Assembly: GCA_038252255.1 (NCBI GenBank)
Contig: JBBSAM010000014.1
Coordinates: 42,126-106,125 of the forward strand
DNA: 64,000 bases
Direction of reading: 5' to 3'
Origin: Chersky-806 sp038252255
GTDB taxonomy: Bacteria; Actinomycetota; Acidimicrobiia; IMCC26256; JAENVU01
The notes beneath the pieces are model-generated. The model made no database searches and was not told the origin of the DNA. It saw only the letters and a program-made list of their open reading frames with translations. Below are positions 42,259 to 50,961 of this stretch, one piece after another (within the stretch, counting starts at the first letter, position 1; each line of letters begins with the position of its first letter). Made by a program: the position numbers and the translations under genes.

Positions 42259-43098
42259 ATGCGCGTCAGCGTCATCACGGACAGCGCGGCCTCGCTGCCC
42301 GAGGCCGAGCTCGCAACCGTGGACGTAACCGTCGTCCCTCTCGAGCTCGTTGTCGGCGGAAAGCCGTATCACGACGGTGACCTACCCCTCGGCGACGTCG
42401 TTTCACGCATCGGCGAGGGCATCACGACTTCGAGTCCGACCCCGGGACGCTTCACGAAGGCGATCGAAGACCGGCTGGACGTGGCCGACGCGACGGTGAT
42501 CCTCACGATCTCCGGGACGATGAGCAGCACCTTCGAATCGGCCGAGCTCGCGGCCCGATCGGTGCCGGGGCGCGCGCGTGTCATCGACACCGAGACCGCG
42601 GCCGGTGCCGAGGGGCTGGTCGTGCTGCACGCGGCGGAGTGCGCCAGTCGCGGTGGTGACGTCGACGATGTCGTGCGCGCGGCACGTGAGGTGATCGAGA
42701 GCGTGCGTCTTGTCGCGACCGTCGACTCCCTCGTCCATCTCGTCGCGAGTGGCAGGGTCCCCGAGATCGCGGGCCGGGCCGGGCGATTCCTGAGCGTCCA
42801 CCCGCTGTTCGAATTCAGTCACGGGCGGGCGAAGCCGCTGCGGCCGGCGTTGTCGCGTGACGCCGCGCTCGAGCGCATCGTCGGCCTCTGGCGCCGGTCG
42901 ATCGCTCACGACGCCGACCTCCATGTCGCCGCGTTGCACGCCAACGATCGCGACCGGGCCGAGCAGCTGCTGCGGGCGGTCCGGACCGAGGTCGAACCCG
43001 TGACCGCGTTCATCGCGGAGTTCAGCACCGTCATGATCGCTCATACGGGCCCCGATCTCGCGGGCTTGGCGTGGTGGTGGGAACCACATCCGAGGTAG
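42259..43098 (+). CDS. DegV-family fatty-acid-binding protein
   Basis: The 279-residue protein starts at ATG 42259 behind GAGGAG. It has the DegV two-domain layout with VSVITDSAASLP at the N-terminus, a TTSSPTPGRF loop, and ISGTMSSTFESAE. DegV (FakB) proteins bind a fatty acid and, in Firmicutes, hand it to FakA for phosphorylation to acyl-phosphate. That is suggestive because the PlsY-like gene, whose family uses acyl-phosphate, lies divergently just 46 bases away. No fakA is visible here. Confidence 0.92.
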   Translation: MRVSVITDSAASLPEAELATVDVTVVPLELVVGGKPYHDGDLPLGDVVSRIGEGITTSSPTPGRFTKAIEDRLDVADATVILTISGTMSSTFESAELAARSVPGRARVIDTETAAGAEGLVVLHAAECASRGGDVDDVVRAAREVIESVRLVATVDSLVHLVASGRVPEIAGRAGRFLSVHPLFEFSHGRAKPLRPALSRDAALERIVGLWRRSIAHDADLHVAALHANDRDRAEQLLRAVRTEVEPVTAFIAEFSTVMIAHTGPDLAGLAWWWEPHPR

Positions 43099-43118
43099 CT
43101 AGCTCAGGTCGAAGTAGC

Positions 43119-43919
43119 TCAGGTGGGTGAAGGGGGGTGGTCGAGCGCCCAATCGACCGCGTCGTAGACCGGCTGGAGCGCGGCGTCCGAGAACGCGTGG
43201 CCCATGCCTTCGACGATGCGGAGCGAGCGCGGTTCGTTGGCGTGGTCGTACAGCTCGTGAGCAGCCGCGACGGGGATGAACGAGTCGGCCGAGCCATGCA
43301 CGATGGCGACCGGGCGGCTGAGCTGGGTCACGAGCTCGACCGGTGGGGTGGGGTCCGTCCAGGCGCGGGCGATGCGGACCCGGAGCGCGCGCGCCGCGAT
43401 CGCCCGTCCGGCTGCCGTGCGGGTCATGAGTGCGGCGGCGAACGCCTTCGGCGTGCGGGGCAGGACCCAGCGCGCCGGGCTGCTCACCGCGACGATGCCG
43501 GCCAGCGAATCAGACCGGCTCGCGTAGCGCAGCACGGCGATCGCACCCATCGACGCGCCGACGACCACGACCCGGTTGGTTCGCTGCTCCGCGAGAAGCA
43601 CCGCGGCCGCGACGTCGTGCGACTCGAGGTCGCCGAGCGTCGATGCGCCACCGGACCCGCCGTGGCCGCGGGCGTCGTACGCGATGACGTCGAGACCGCG
43701 CTCCCGCAGTCCTTCGGCGGTGGCGACGACCGAAGGCTCCTCGGCGTGCGCGCCGAACCCGTGCGCGATCACGACTGCGGCTCGGGGTGTTCCCTCGACG
43801 AGCCAGCGGCGGCCGACCAGTGCCACCGAGTCTGCGGTCAGCAGCATCGGCCTTGGCGCATCGAGCCGCGTTCGCGCGCTCATGCTCTCCACCATGACCC
43901 TCGGTCCCTCCTTGGTCAT
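43119..43919 (-). CDS. Alpha/beta-hydrolase (serine aminopeptidase-like)
   Basis: The 266-residue protein starts at ATG 43919 in an ATGA overlap with the upstream membrane protein. It shows VVIAHGFGAHAEEP, the nucleophile in VVGASMGAIAV, an acid in HGSADSFIP and a His in GMGHAFS, the order of monoacylglycerol-lipase/aminopeptidase S33-like hydrolases. There is no clear signal peptide. It is probably translationally coupled to the VC0807-like gene, though the shared role is unknown. Confidence 0.9.
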   Translation of the reverse strand: MTKEGPRVMVESMSARTRLDAPRPMLLTADSVALVGRRWLVEGTPRAAVVIAHGFGAHAEEPSVVATAEGLRERGLDVIAYDARGHGGSGGASTLGDLESHDVAAAVLLAEQRTNRVVVVGASMGAIAVLRYASRSDSLAGIVAVSSPARWVLPRTPKAFAAALMTRTAAGRAIAARALRVRIARAWTDPTPPVELVTQLSRPVAIVHGSADSFIPVAAAHELYDHANEPRSLRIVEGMGHAFSDAALQPVYDAVDWALDHPPSPT

Positions 43920-44710
43920 GCCGCGGACCGAGCCAGGAGCGCCCAGCGTGAACCCCCGGGCTCGTGACGGCGAAGCGATCCCTGGAAGTGCCAGGCCGAC
44001 GCACCGATCGCGCCGACCGTGAGCAGGCCGGCGGCGAGCGGTCGCGCGACCGCGATGACCTCGACGGACTGGCTGAGCGCGAGCCAGACGGTGAGTGCCG
44101 CGTTCGCGAGCAGCACCACGGCCCAGAGCAGCGAGATTCGGAGGAAGAACGCCCGGACCCAGGTCTTGTCGGTCCAGCCCTCCGGGAACGGGCAGAAGTC
44201 GTGGGCGAGGCGCGCGGCCAGCGGACGCCCGGCGAGCACCGACACGAAGAAGGCGATCGCCATCATCGCGGTGCCGAGCGAGGGCTGGAGGAAGTACAGC
44301 ACCAGGCTGTGGGTCGAGACCGCCAGCAGGGTCCTGCAGGTCGCGGTGACCGCGGCGATGACCAGCACCCCCGGAACCCGCTGGCGCGTCACGAGGCGAC
44401 GGGCGATCGTGAGATACACCCACCCCAGGCCGATGCCCAGCGCGGGCCACGGCCCGAGGAGCCGGATCGCGGCCCAGAACATGACGACCGGGATGAGCGT
44501 TCCCTCGATGATCGTGGGCAGCGCATGCCGGACAAAGGCGCGCCATGGAGGCAACGAGAACGACGCCGCATCGTGGGGAGCGGAGATCTCGTCCCCGGGC
44601 CCGGAGACCCTGTCCGGCGTAGGAGACCCGACGCCCGGTGCGCGCCGGACCGGGACGAGTGCGCGGGGCTCGCCGCCTAGTGGAGCGGCAGATCGCGGAA
44701 CGAAGGACAC
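43916..44710 (-). CDS. Multi-pass membrane protein of the VC0807/DUF3159-like type
   Basis: This protein of about 264 residues has five to six membrane helices: segments LPTIIEGTLIPVVMFWAAI, WPALGIGLGWVYLTIARR, LVLYFLQPSLGTAMMAIAFF and others. The HDFCPFPEGWTDKTWVRAFF and WAVVLLANAALTVWL blocks recall the VC0807-family proteins, of unknown function. The start is uncertain: GTG 44710 (MSFVPRSAAP) gives 264 residues and no clear ribosome binding site, and longer readings are possible. It overlaps the hydrolase gene by four bases. Confidence 0.72.
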   Translation of the reverse strand: MSFVPRSAAPLGGEPRALVPVRRAPGVGSPTPDRVSGPGDEISAPHDAASFSLPPWRAFVRHALPTIIEGTLIPVVMFWAAIRLLGPWPALGIGLGWVYLTIARRLVTRQRVPGVLVIAAVTATCRTLLAVSTHSLVLYFLQPSLGTAMMAIAFFVSVLAGRPLAARLAHDFCPFPEGWTDKTWVRAFFLRISLLWAVVLLANAALTVWLALSQSVEVIAVARPLAAGLLTVGAIGASAWHFQGSLRRHEPGGSRWALLARSAA

Positions 44711-44856
44711 GGCATGGCTCGGAGGTCGAGGACCCGGTCGAGCGGGCACCCGCCGAGCCCGCGAAGCGTACCGGTCTGTTGCACCGAAGCCAGCGCGGGC
44801 GCCGGCCCACCACTGTTCGTGGACCCACCGAGGGTACGGGGTGCGCCGCCGCCGCG

Positions 44857-44875
44857 GGGGCCTGGTTCGGGCCCC
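44857..44875 (-). terminator. GC-rich hairpin after the sigma-partner gene
   Basis: GGGGCC and GGCCCC flank a seven-base loop two bases beyond the stop of the minus-strand gene at 44878. It may end the sigma-factor operon, though no T-tract follows. Confidence 0.45.
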
Positions 44876-44877
44876 TG

Positions 44878-45486
44878 CTAGCGGTACATGAGCCCGATGG
44901 TGGCTCGGTGCTCGCGCCAGGTCAGGGCGAAGACCCAACAGCCTGGCGTGGGGACGTCGACGACTGACGGGTAGATCTCGCCCGGCTCGGACCCCGCGGC
45001 AAGCACCACCGGCGTGATGCGCTCTCGGGTGTGCGCGCGACGGCCGGTGATCCGGAGGGGTCGGCCGTTCCTCGGTTCGCGAACGACCCAAAGGATCTTG
45101 TTGGTGCGGCCGTCGCTCCTATGGGCCACGAGTGGTTGTCCGAAGACGAAGGCGGCGACGTTGCCCTGCCGCGAGAGCAGGTGAGGAACATCGGTGGGAG
45201 GGTTCGCGCTGCGCGTCCAGGCCGGCGCATCACGGGCCCGGCTGAGCGGCGCGTCACAGGCCTGAGCGCCATTGCTCCCAGGGGTGGTGGATGGCCGCCC
45301 GTCGCTCGTGGTGAACAGCGCGGCACCGCCGATCGAGGCGATGGCAACGAGGGACAAGACGACGAATGCGCCGACGAAGCGACGGCGGGCCAGCTGGCGT
45401 CGGCCTGACAGCCACGCCCCCGAGATATCGGGTTCACCCACTGGACCAGCCGCGCGGCGAAGCAGGGTTCGTACCTCACTGGACAT
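44878..45486 (-). CDS. Single-pass membrane protein, putative sigma-factor partner
   Basis: The 202-residue protein has about 35 cytoplasmic residues, one membrane helix at about 38-60 and an extracytoplasmic domain of about 140 residues. It overlaps the end of the SigE-like gene by 11 bases, the usual position of an anti-sigma factor. However, there is no zinc-binding HxxxCxxC motif and the cytoplasmic part is short. I do not recognise the extracytoplasmic domain. An anti-sigma or signal-sensing role is inferred from position alone. Confidence 0.65.
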   Translation of the reverse strand: MSSEVRTLLRRAAGPVGEPDISGAWLSGRRQLARRRFVGAFVVLSLVAIASIGGAALFTTSDGRPSTTPGSNGAQACDAPLSRARDAPAWTRSANPPTDVPHLLSRQGNVAAFVFGQPLVAHRSDGRTNKILWVVREPRNGRPLRITGRRAHTRERITPVVLAAGSEPGEIYPSVVDVPTPGCWVFALTWREHRATIGLMYR

Positions 45487-45994
45487 CGGTCAACGGCTCC
45501 TCTTCGGCGGCGCGATCGGTGACGAGCCCCATCGAGCGGAGGCCGGCGATTGCTTGACGGGTCAGCGTCTTGACCGTTCCTTCCGGGCAACGCATCGCGT
45601 CCGCGGTCTCGCGAACCGAGAGATCCGAGAAGTACCGCAGGGTGAGGGCGGTGCGTTGCCGGCGTGGAAGCTGCATCAGGGCGAGACGGATCGCGACCGC
45701 ACTCGTCGGATCGGTTTCAGGGACGTGATCTCTCGGACCGAACTTGTCATCGTGCCGGCGCACGACTGCCCGATGCCGGAAGTGAGATCGCAGCAGGTTG
45801 AGCGCAACGCGATGCGCCCACGCGCCCGGCGCATCGAGGCGCGAGACTCGTCGCCAGTCGCGACAGGCGCGTGCGAGGGTCTCCTGCGCGAGATCCTGGG
45901 CGAGCTCCGGATCACCGGTCGAAAGGGAGAGTGATCCGACCAGCCGCGGCCACTCGCGGCGACAGAACGCAACCAGCTCGTCCGGTTCCTTCAC
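45476..45994 (-). CDS. SigE-like ECF sigma-70 factor
   Basis: This protein of about 172 residues (GTG 45994; a TTG at 46078 would give 200) has the two ECF sigma regions. Region 2 includes DELVAFCRREWPRLVGSL and AQDLAQETLARACRDW, and region 4 has RQRTALTLRYFSDLSVRE followed by PEGTVKTLTRQAI. These features place it in the SigE-type actinobacterial ECF group, where PEGTVKTxxxRA is typical. It would direct RNA polymerase to a stress or envelope regulon. The esterase gene diverges from it and may be a target. The following gene overlaps it and may hold its regulator. Confidence 0.88.
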   Translation of the reverse strand: MKEPDELVAFCRREWPRLVGSLSLSTGDPELAQDLAQETLARACRDWRRVSRLDAPGAWAHRVALNLLRSHFRHRAVVRRHDDKFGPRDHVPETDPTSAVAIRLALMQLPRRQRTALTLRYFSDLSVRETADAMRCPEGTVKTLTRQAIAGLRSMGLVTDRAAEEEPLTDVQ

Positions 45995-46104
45995 GACCTC
46001 ACCAACAGCCCTCAGCCATCTGTCACACAGACGCTCAGCACGGGTCCTCGGTTTGCCGGATTCTCGGAGATCACGCAAACCATCTTTGGGTATGAGGCGT
46101 CTGC

Positions 46105-47421
46105 ATGGGTATGAGCCTGATCAGCAAGGCCGCCATGGCGGTTCCGGGTCCCGGAGGACGGCGCCTGGCGTTGTGGTGCTCGGCGCTGGCACTGGCGGCG
46201 ACGGCTGGCTGCGCGCTGGATCCGGCCCTGCCCGTCGGGGCATCCGATCATCCCCGCCTCACCGTCGAGCCGTCCACCGCGCTCCTCGAGGGAAGCCTCG
46301 TCAAGGTTCGGGGTCATGCGCTCGGCTCGGGCGCTCGGACCGTGTGGCAGTGCGTCGCGGGCGCCCGGAACGCCGACACCGACTGTGAGCGATCGAACTG
46401 GACCGCCGAACTCGGTCCACATCCCGACTCGGACTTCGTCGCGACGCTCGCCGTCACCGCCATGGTGGGCACCCGCGACGGCCGCCGCGTCGACTGCCGG
46501 GCTCGGCCCGGAGCGTGCGTCATTGCCGTGGCGGGCTTGACCCCGTCGCCATCAGGGCTGATCGCGGGTCCGGCGCAAGTCGCGACCTCCATAACGTTCG
46601 CGCCCGCACGTCCGGCGGTGCGGTATCGCGACCGCGTCTTCGGCCGCGTGACGATCAACCGCAACCTTGTGTACGTCACTCGCCCCGCAACTCGTGGTGG
46701 TGCGCTCCATCTCGACCTCTACCAACCACAGGGCGATCCTGCGCCTCGCCGGCCGCTCATCGTGTGGATCCACGGGGGTGGCTACGCGCTCGGAGACAAG
46801 CACGACATGGCGACATGGGCGCGCGACTGGGCCCAGCGCGGCTACGTGGCCGCGGCGATCGACTACCGCCTCCGTCCCGGTGTCACACCCGCCGATCCGG
46901 CCATCCTGGATGCCGCCCAGGATGCCGCGGCCGACGCGTGCGCCTCGCTCATGTGGCTACGCAACCACCGCGCGCGCTACCGCATCGATCCCGACGCGAT
47001 GATCGTCGCGGGAGAGTCGGCGGGCGCGGCGACCGCGCTCGAGGTCTCCTATCACCCGACAGCCGCAGCGGTCCGACCCGCGGCCACGATCTCGGTGGCC
47101 GGCGCGATCCCCTCGACCGTTCCGATCCCTGCCACTGACACCCCCGCGTTGATGTTCAACGGCATCCAGGACACGATCAATCCATTCGCGCGGGCACGGC
47201 GAGACTGCCAGCGCGTCCGTGCTGCCGGGGCGACCTGCCGGCTCGTCGCTTATCGGGGCGCCGGACACGGACTCGACCAATTGCGCCCGAACATCGACGT
47301 CGTCATGGCCGACTACCTCGTGCAAAGAGTGCTCAGGCCGCGCGGTCTCTGGCCGTCAGGGCTGAGACGCGCCGATGGCGAGACGCAATCCGCCGACCGT
47401 TCAGCGCGCATTCAGTGGTAG
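46105..47421 (+). CDS. Lipoprotein carboxylesterase with N-terminal neocarzinostatin-like domain
   Basis: The 438-residue protein has a lipoprotein signal ending ATAGC (Cys36). A beta-rich domain (about 49-145) follows, with the cysteine pairs C83/C94 and C131/C138 and VTV-type strands as in the neocarzinostatin fold. The C-terminal part is an HSL/type-B esterase: oxyanion HGGG (223-226), nucleophile Ser305 in GESAGA, Asp356 and His388 in GAGHGL. It is anchored outside the membrane and should hydrolyse an ester. It is transcribed away from the SigE-like operon. The NCS-like assignment is from pattern only. Confidence 0.82.
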   Translation: MGMSLISKAAMAVPGPGGRRLALWCSALALAATAGCALDPALPVGASDHPRLTVEPSTALLEGSLVKVRGHALGSGARTVWQCVAGARNADTDCERSNWTAELGPHPDSDFVATLAVTAMVGTRDGRRVDCRARPGACVIAVAGLTPSPSGLIAGPAQVATSITFAPARPAVRYRDRVFGRVTINRNLVYVTRPATRGGALHLDLYQPQGDPAPRRPLIVWIHGGGYALGDKHDMATWARDWAQRGYVAAAIDYRLRPGVTPADPAILDAAQDAAADACASLMWLRNHRARYRIDPDAMIVAGESAGAATALEVSYHPTAAAVRPAATISVAGAIPSTVPIPATDTPALMFNGIQDTINPFARARRDCQRVRAAGATCRLVAYRGAGHGLDQLRPNIDVVMADYLVQRVLRPRGLWPSGLRRADGETQSADRSARIQW

Positions 47422-47472
47422 CGGCGTTGAATGGAGAGATGGATGCATAGAAGCAGGAGGTAGTGGCCCGGA

Positions 47473-47715
47473 ATGACCGAGACGCTGGCCTATCGAATGA
47501 GCTTCCGTTGCAGCTCATGCAACGCGAGTTGGACATGGGACTACGAAGTGCGCCGGCAGCGATTCTCTGGCGGGACCGAGATCAGCTCGTACTTTCGCGA
47601 CGGGGTCGCGGTGAGCTCGCCGCTCGGGGGGCAGCGTTGCCCCGAATGCAGCGGAGTGCGCGGCGCGTGCATCGGCACAGCATTGGTCGACCCTCCGATC
47701 GGAACAAGGTCGTAA
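47473..47715 (+). CDS. Small zinc-ribbon protein
   Basis: This 80-residue frame (ATG 47473, GGAGG about 12 bases upstream) has two CxxC knuckles: FRCSSCNASW near residue 12 and QRCPECSGVR near residue 54, separated by about 40 residues, as in single-zinc ribbons. Nothing else about its role can be read. It lies 51 bases after the esterase gene on the same strand, so it may be expressed with it. Confidence 0.6.
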   Translation: MTETLAYRMSFRCSSCNASWTWDYEVRRQRFSGGTEISSYFRDGVAVSSPLGGQRCPECSGVRGACIGTALVDPPIGTRS

Positions 47716-47805
47716 GTGCTCAAAGCCAGACTCCGACCGATGCGTAGACCCGAGCGTGACTGAGCGCGCGCCTTCGTCACACAAGACGAGCGGCGAACGT
47801 ATCCG

Positions 47806-48174
47806 TCACGCGTTGGGGCGAGCTCCCTTGTCGCCGTCCAGCTCCGTCACGTTCCCGGCGTGGCGGTCCACGTCGTCGAGCGCCGGCGCGCTCGACACGA
47901 ACGCGGCCCAGACACCGAAGAACGTGCCCACGAGCCCGCCCACGAAGACGGCGAGTCCTTCCCACGCGATCCAATTCGGGTGTTGGTCCATGACCGCAAG
48001 GGTGATGATCGCGGCGCAGCACAGAATGGCGATCGGGACGGCAATGACGACGTCCCGGTAGATCTTGGCGACGAGTCGTCGCTCGACCAGCTGCTCCTCG
48101 ACCAGGATCGTGTCGTCATCACCGTCGCCGGGCCGTGGAGCCGGCCCCTGGGAGACTGGGCTCATTGGAGTCAT
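47806..48174 (-). CDS. Small membrane protein with two helices
   Basis: This 122-residue protein starts at ATG 48174, behind an excellent ribosome binding site (AAAGGAGG, five bases spaced). The N-terminal 40 residues are Pro- and Asp-rich and cytoplasmic. Two membrane helices at about 42-62 and 72-94 follow, then a charged C-terminus of about 25 residues. I do not recognise the family. It follows the GT4 gene on the same strand and overlaps its end by 56 bases, although it has its own strong ribosome binding site. Confidence 0.78.
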   Translation of the reverse strand: MTPMSPVSQGPAPRPGDGDDDTILVEEQLVERRLVAKIYRDVVIAVPIAILCCAAIITLAVMDQHPNWIAWEGLAVFVGGLVGTFFGVWAAFVSSAPALDDVDRHAGNVTELDGDKGARPNA

Positions 48175-49405
48175 CCGGGCCTCCTTTCCGGTCGGCCCGG
48201 GCTCGATGGGGGCCCGCACCGACGCCTCGCGGTCCACTGGGGCATTCCCGAGCGCGTGCTCCCCAACGGCGTGCGAGATCCCGTCGTGCCGGTTCTATCC
48301 GCGCCGTTCGGGCGCCGTGATCCGGTTCCGGGGGTACGGCTCCGATGGCTCGCGTAGAGCTCGGCGTCGTGAACGCCGGCTCTGTCGGAGCGCGGTCGCC
48401 TTCGCACACCTGGGCGAAGAGCTCCAGGTGCTCGCTCACCATTCGCTCGGTCGAGAAGCGCGACCGCACCGCCATCCGGCAGGCGTCGCGGTCGATCCCG
48501 CCGACCCCGTCCAGGCGAGCGGCCAGATCCGCCTCGTCGACACAGAGGAACCCGGTGACTCCGTGGTCGACGATCTCGGACGCCGCGCCCTCGGTGAAGG
48601 CGAGCACCGGTGTGCCGCACGCCAGCGCCTCGATCATGACCAGACCGAAAGGCTCGGCCCAACGGATGGGGTTCACGAGCGCCTGGGCTCCGGCGAGGAG
48701 TGCAAGTTTCTCGCGCTCTGCGAGCTCACCCACGTACTTGACGCTCCCGCCGAGGAGCGGCTCGACCTGCTCCTGGAAGTAGCGGTGCTCCTGTGGCTCC
48801 GAAAGCTTGGCCGCGATCAGCAGTGGGACGCCCGCCTCGCGTGCGATCCGGGCCGCGCGGTGCGCGCCCTTTTCCGGGGCCATGCGGCCGAGGAACGCGT
48901 AGTAGCCGCCGTCCCCCCGCCCGCGGGGGTACCGGCTCGGGTCGAGACCGTGATGGATGACGCGCGCGATCGGCAGGTCGGGTGCGGTGGCAGCCTGTGC
49001 GTGGGAGATGGCGATGATCGGGATCCGGTCCGCGATGTGGGCGTACAGCTCGAGCATGCGGCCGCGGAGCTCGCCATGGTTGGTGGTCACGACCCGCGTG
49101 TCGCCAACCGAGGCGGCCAGCTGCGGTCCGAGCAGTGTGTGATCGTGGACCACGTCGCAGTCCCGCAATGCCGCGTATGCCTTCCATACGGGCAGCACCT
49201 CCGACGCTCCGGATCCGACACCGAACGCGCGGGGGACGGTCGCCACTCGAGGGACGGGACATGTGCTGTCGCCCGAAGCCGCAAGCACGACCTCATGTCC
49301 CGCGTTCACGAAACCACGGGCCAGCCGGTCGACGACGGCCTCCGTCCCGCCGTACGCGAGCGCGGGGATGGGCAACCACGGCGGCGCGACCAACCCGATC
49401 TTCAC
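48119..49405 (-). CDS. GT4-family glycosyltransferase
   Basis: GTG 49405 begins a 428-residue GT-B glycosyltransferase. IGLVAPPWLPIPALAYGGTE is the N-terminal donor-loop start, HDHTLLG and VTTNHGELRG lie in the acceptor half, and FLGRMAPEKG and RWAEPFGLVMIEALACGTPV carry the nucleotide-sugar and E-x7-E motifs of family 4. It transfers a sugar from a nucleotide-sugar donor with retention. The last 60 residues turn Arg-, Pro- and Gly-rich and overlap the next gene by 56 bases, so a frameshift or readthrough near 48300 could have extended the frame. Acceptor unknown. Confidence 0.9.
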   Translation of the reverse strand: MKIGLVAPPWLPIPALAYGGTEAVVDRLARGFVNAGHEVVLAASGDSTCPVPRVATVPRAFGVGSGASEVLPVWKAYAALRDCDVVHDHTLLGPQLAASVGDTRVVTTNHGELRGRMLELYAHIADRIPIIAISHAQAATAPDLPIARVIHHGLDPSRYPRGRGDGGYYAFLGRMAPEKGAHRAARIAREAGVPLLIAAKLSEPQEHRYFQEQVEPLLGGSVKYVGELAEREKLALLAGAQALVNPIRWAEPFGLVMIEALACGTPVLAFTEGAASEIVDHGVTGFLCVDEADLAARLDGVGGIDRDACRMAVRSRFSTERMVSEHLELFAQVCEGDRAPTEPAFTTPSSTRAIGAVPPEPDHGARTARIEPARRDLARRWGARARECPSGPRGVGAGPHRARADRKGGPDDSNEPSLPGAGSTARRR

Positions 49406-49837
49406 GCGATCATCTTCCGGCGCCGAATGATCCGCACGGGCGGGATGCCGCGACCGGGGTCGAAATCCGTTCCGGGTCCGCGGTGGCGGGGCACGGATGG
49501 CGTGGTGTTCGTCATGTCGGTCTCGGTTTCGGTGGCGCTGGTTCAGACGGTCGGCTCCACGCGTTGGGGGCTCGTCAGCGGGAAGCTCGTGGCCTCCGTC
49601 TGGTGCGCCCGGGGTTGATCCGGACTCGCCTTGCAGACTGCGCCTGGTGGCCTGAAAGCACGCTGAACGCCGATCACGCAACCGGACCGTGATTGTCCAG
49701 TCCTCGAAGCATGCGTTCCGGCTCGACGGCACGACCATCAGCACGAACACCGGCGCGCTGGTCGAACACATGCTGGCGTGGCAGAACACGGGCGAGCATC
49801 CAACTCCGGCTGGAGAATCGCGGATACCTTCCCGCCG
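49406..49837. other. Divergent intergenic region between GT4 and the peptidoglycan-binding lipoprotein
   Basis: These 432 bases hold the start regions of both divergent genes. A plus-strand GTG frame at 49689 (MIVQSSKHAFRLDGTTISTN) has coding-like codon use for about 45 residues before merging with the next gene in another frame. It may be a decayed fragment but is not called as a gene. Confidence 0.35.
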
Positions 49838-50470
49838 ATGCAGATCAACCGGCAGGGATTGCTCACTTCCGCTGTTCTCATCCTCGCAGTCGTCGCGACG
49901 GCATGTAGCAGCTCGTCGGATTCACCAAGCACTTCGTCGACGAAGGCGACGACCACGACCACAAGGGTGAAGAACCCGAACGCGAAGCTGAGTGCAGCCG
50001 GGATCAAGCAGCTACAAGCCGATCTCCGGACGGTCGGTTGCTTCGACGGCGCCGAGGACGGTGTGATCGGGCCCGTGACCCGGTCCGGGATCGAAGACTT
50101 CCAAAAGGCGGCGGGACTCGCGATCGACGGCCAGTACGCGGCCAAGACGCGAACGAAGCTGATGAAGGCAGTCACCGCGAGGGATACCGTCTGCACGACT
50201 ACCACGACGACCACGACGGCCGCGTCCGGTCCGCCCTGTACCAGTGCGGCGATCGGAGCCGCGCTGCCCGGTGACACGGTGTTGGACTTCGGCTGCAACA
50301 GTGGCTGGGCCTGGGCCGGCATCGATACCGGTGGGGCAGACGGGTACGAGGCCACCGCGCTCCTCAAAGCGAACGGAGCCACGTGGCAGAACGCTGACCG
50401 CGCTACGTCCTGCGTGCCCGCCAGCAACATCCCACCCGATATCTACTCGCCCGGGTGCACTACCAACTAG
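49838..50470 (+). CDS. Lipoprotein with peptidoglycan-binding domain
   Basis: ATG 49838 gives 210 residues with a lipoprotein signal ending VATAC. A Ser/Thr-rich spacer of about 40 residues follows. A PG_binding_1 domain (about 52-110) comes next: LQADLRTVGCFDGAEDGVIG, then TRSGIEDFQKAAGL and IDGQYAAKT. After a second Thr-rich spacer, a C-terminal domain of about 60 residues with four cysteines is of unknown nature. It is anchored to the membrane and should bind cell wall peptidoglycan. No catalytic domain is seen. Confidence 0.85.
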   Translation: MQINRQGLLTSAVLILAVVATACSSSSDSPSTSSTKATTTTTRVKNPNAKLSAAGIKQLQADLRTVGCFDGAEDGVIGPVTRSGIEDFQKAAGLAIDGQYAAKTRTKLMKAVTARDTVCTTTTTTTTAASGPPCTSAAIGAALPGDTVLDFGCNSGWAWAGIDTGGADGYEATALLKANGATWQNADRATSCVPASNIPPDIYSPGCTTN

Positions 50471-50506
50471 CCGCGAGCACCTACCCGAGCTCTCACCGCC
50501 GGTTGG

Positions 50507-50935
50507 TCACTCCCCGCTGCTCGCGTGAGCGGCGCTCCTGCAGTCGGGGCAGCGCCCGCGGAAGACGACGTCGACCTCGAGGATCTCGAATCCGTACCGC
50601 TCCTCGTCGGCGATGTGCGGCCGCCGTGCGTGAACGTCGAGGATGCGTCCGCAGTCGACGCACAGAAGGTGTTCGTGGCGCTGCTCGACGTTGGGGTCGT
50701 ACCGCCGCCGGTCGCCGCAGCGGTTGACCTCGAGCAGCTCACCCATGCCGACGAGCTCGTTGAGCGTGTTGTAGACGGTGGCGAGGCTGATCTCGGGCAG
50801 CTCGGCGCGAGCGCGCTCGTACACGTCGTCGACGCTGAGGTGCAGATGCTCGCCGGCGAACACCTCCGCCACGACCCGGCGCTGCGGCGTGATCCGCCAC
50901 CCGCGGTCGCGCAACCGATCGATCAGCTTGGCCAT
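50507..50935 (-). CDS. Fur-family regulator, PerR-like
   Basis: This 142-residue protein has the Fur winged helix (RDRGWRITPQRRVVAEVFAG, then SLATVYNTLNEL) and two structural zinc pairs, Cys92/Cys95 and Cys129/Cys132. His30, His32, His87 and His89 fit the regulatory metal site. After the first zinc pair it reads CGRILDVHA, with Asp100 in the place of the PerR aspartate rather than the glutamate of Fur. With a catalase as the divergent neighbour, a peroxide sensor is the better call than an iron sensor, but this is an inference. A 7-1-7 box lies between the two genes. Confidence 0.88.
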   Translation of the reverse strand: MAKLIDRLRDRGWRITPQRRVVAEVFAGEHLHLSVDDVYERARAELPEISLATVYNTLNELVGMGELLEVNRCGDRRRYDPNVEQRHEHLLCVDCGRILDVHARRPHIADEERYGFEILEVDVVFRGRCPDCRSAAHASSGE

Positions 50936-50961
50936 GTCCCCAGTCTAGATTGACTACAAGA

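Noticed and set aside
43100..43124. Direct repeat TAGCTCAGGT twice, resembling a tRNA D-arm
   Set aside because: Flanking sequence does not fold as a tRNA, and the second copy lies within the hydrolase gene end; it is most likely a small duplication between convergent genes.
49689..49837. GTG-started frame with coding-like codons before the peptidoglycan-binding lipoprotein
   Set aside because: It runs into the next gene in another frame, has no ribosome binding site and no family resemblance; it is kept only as a note on the intergenic region.
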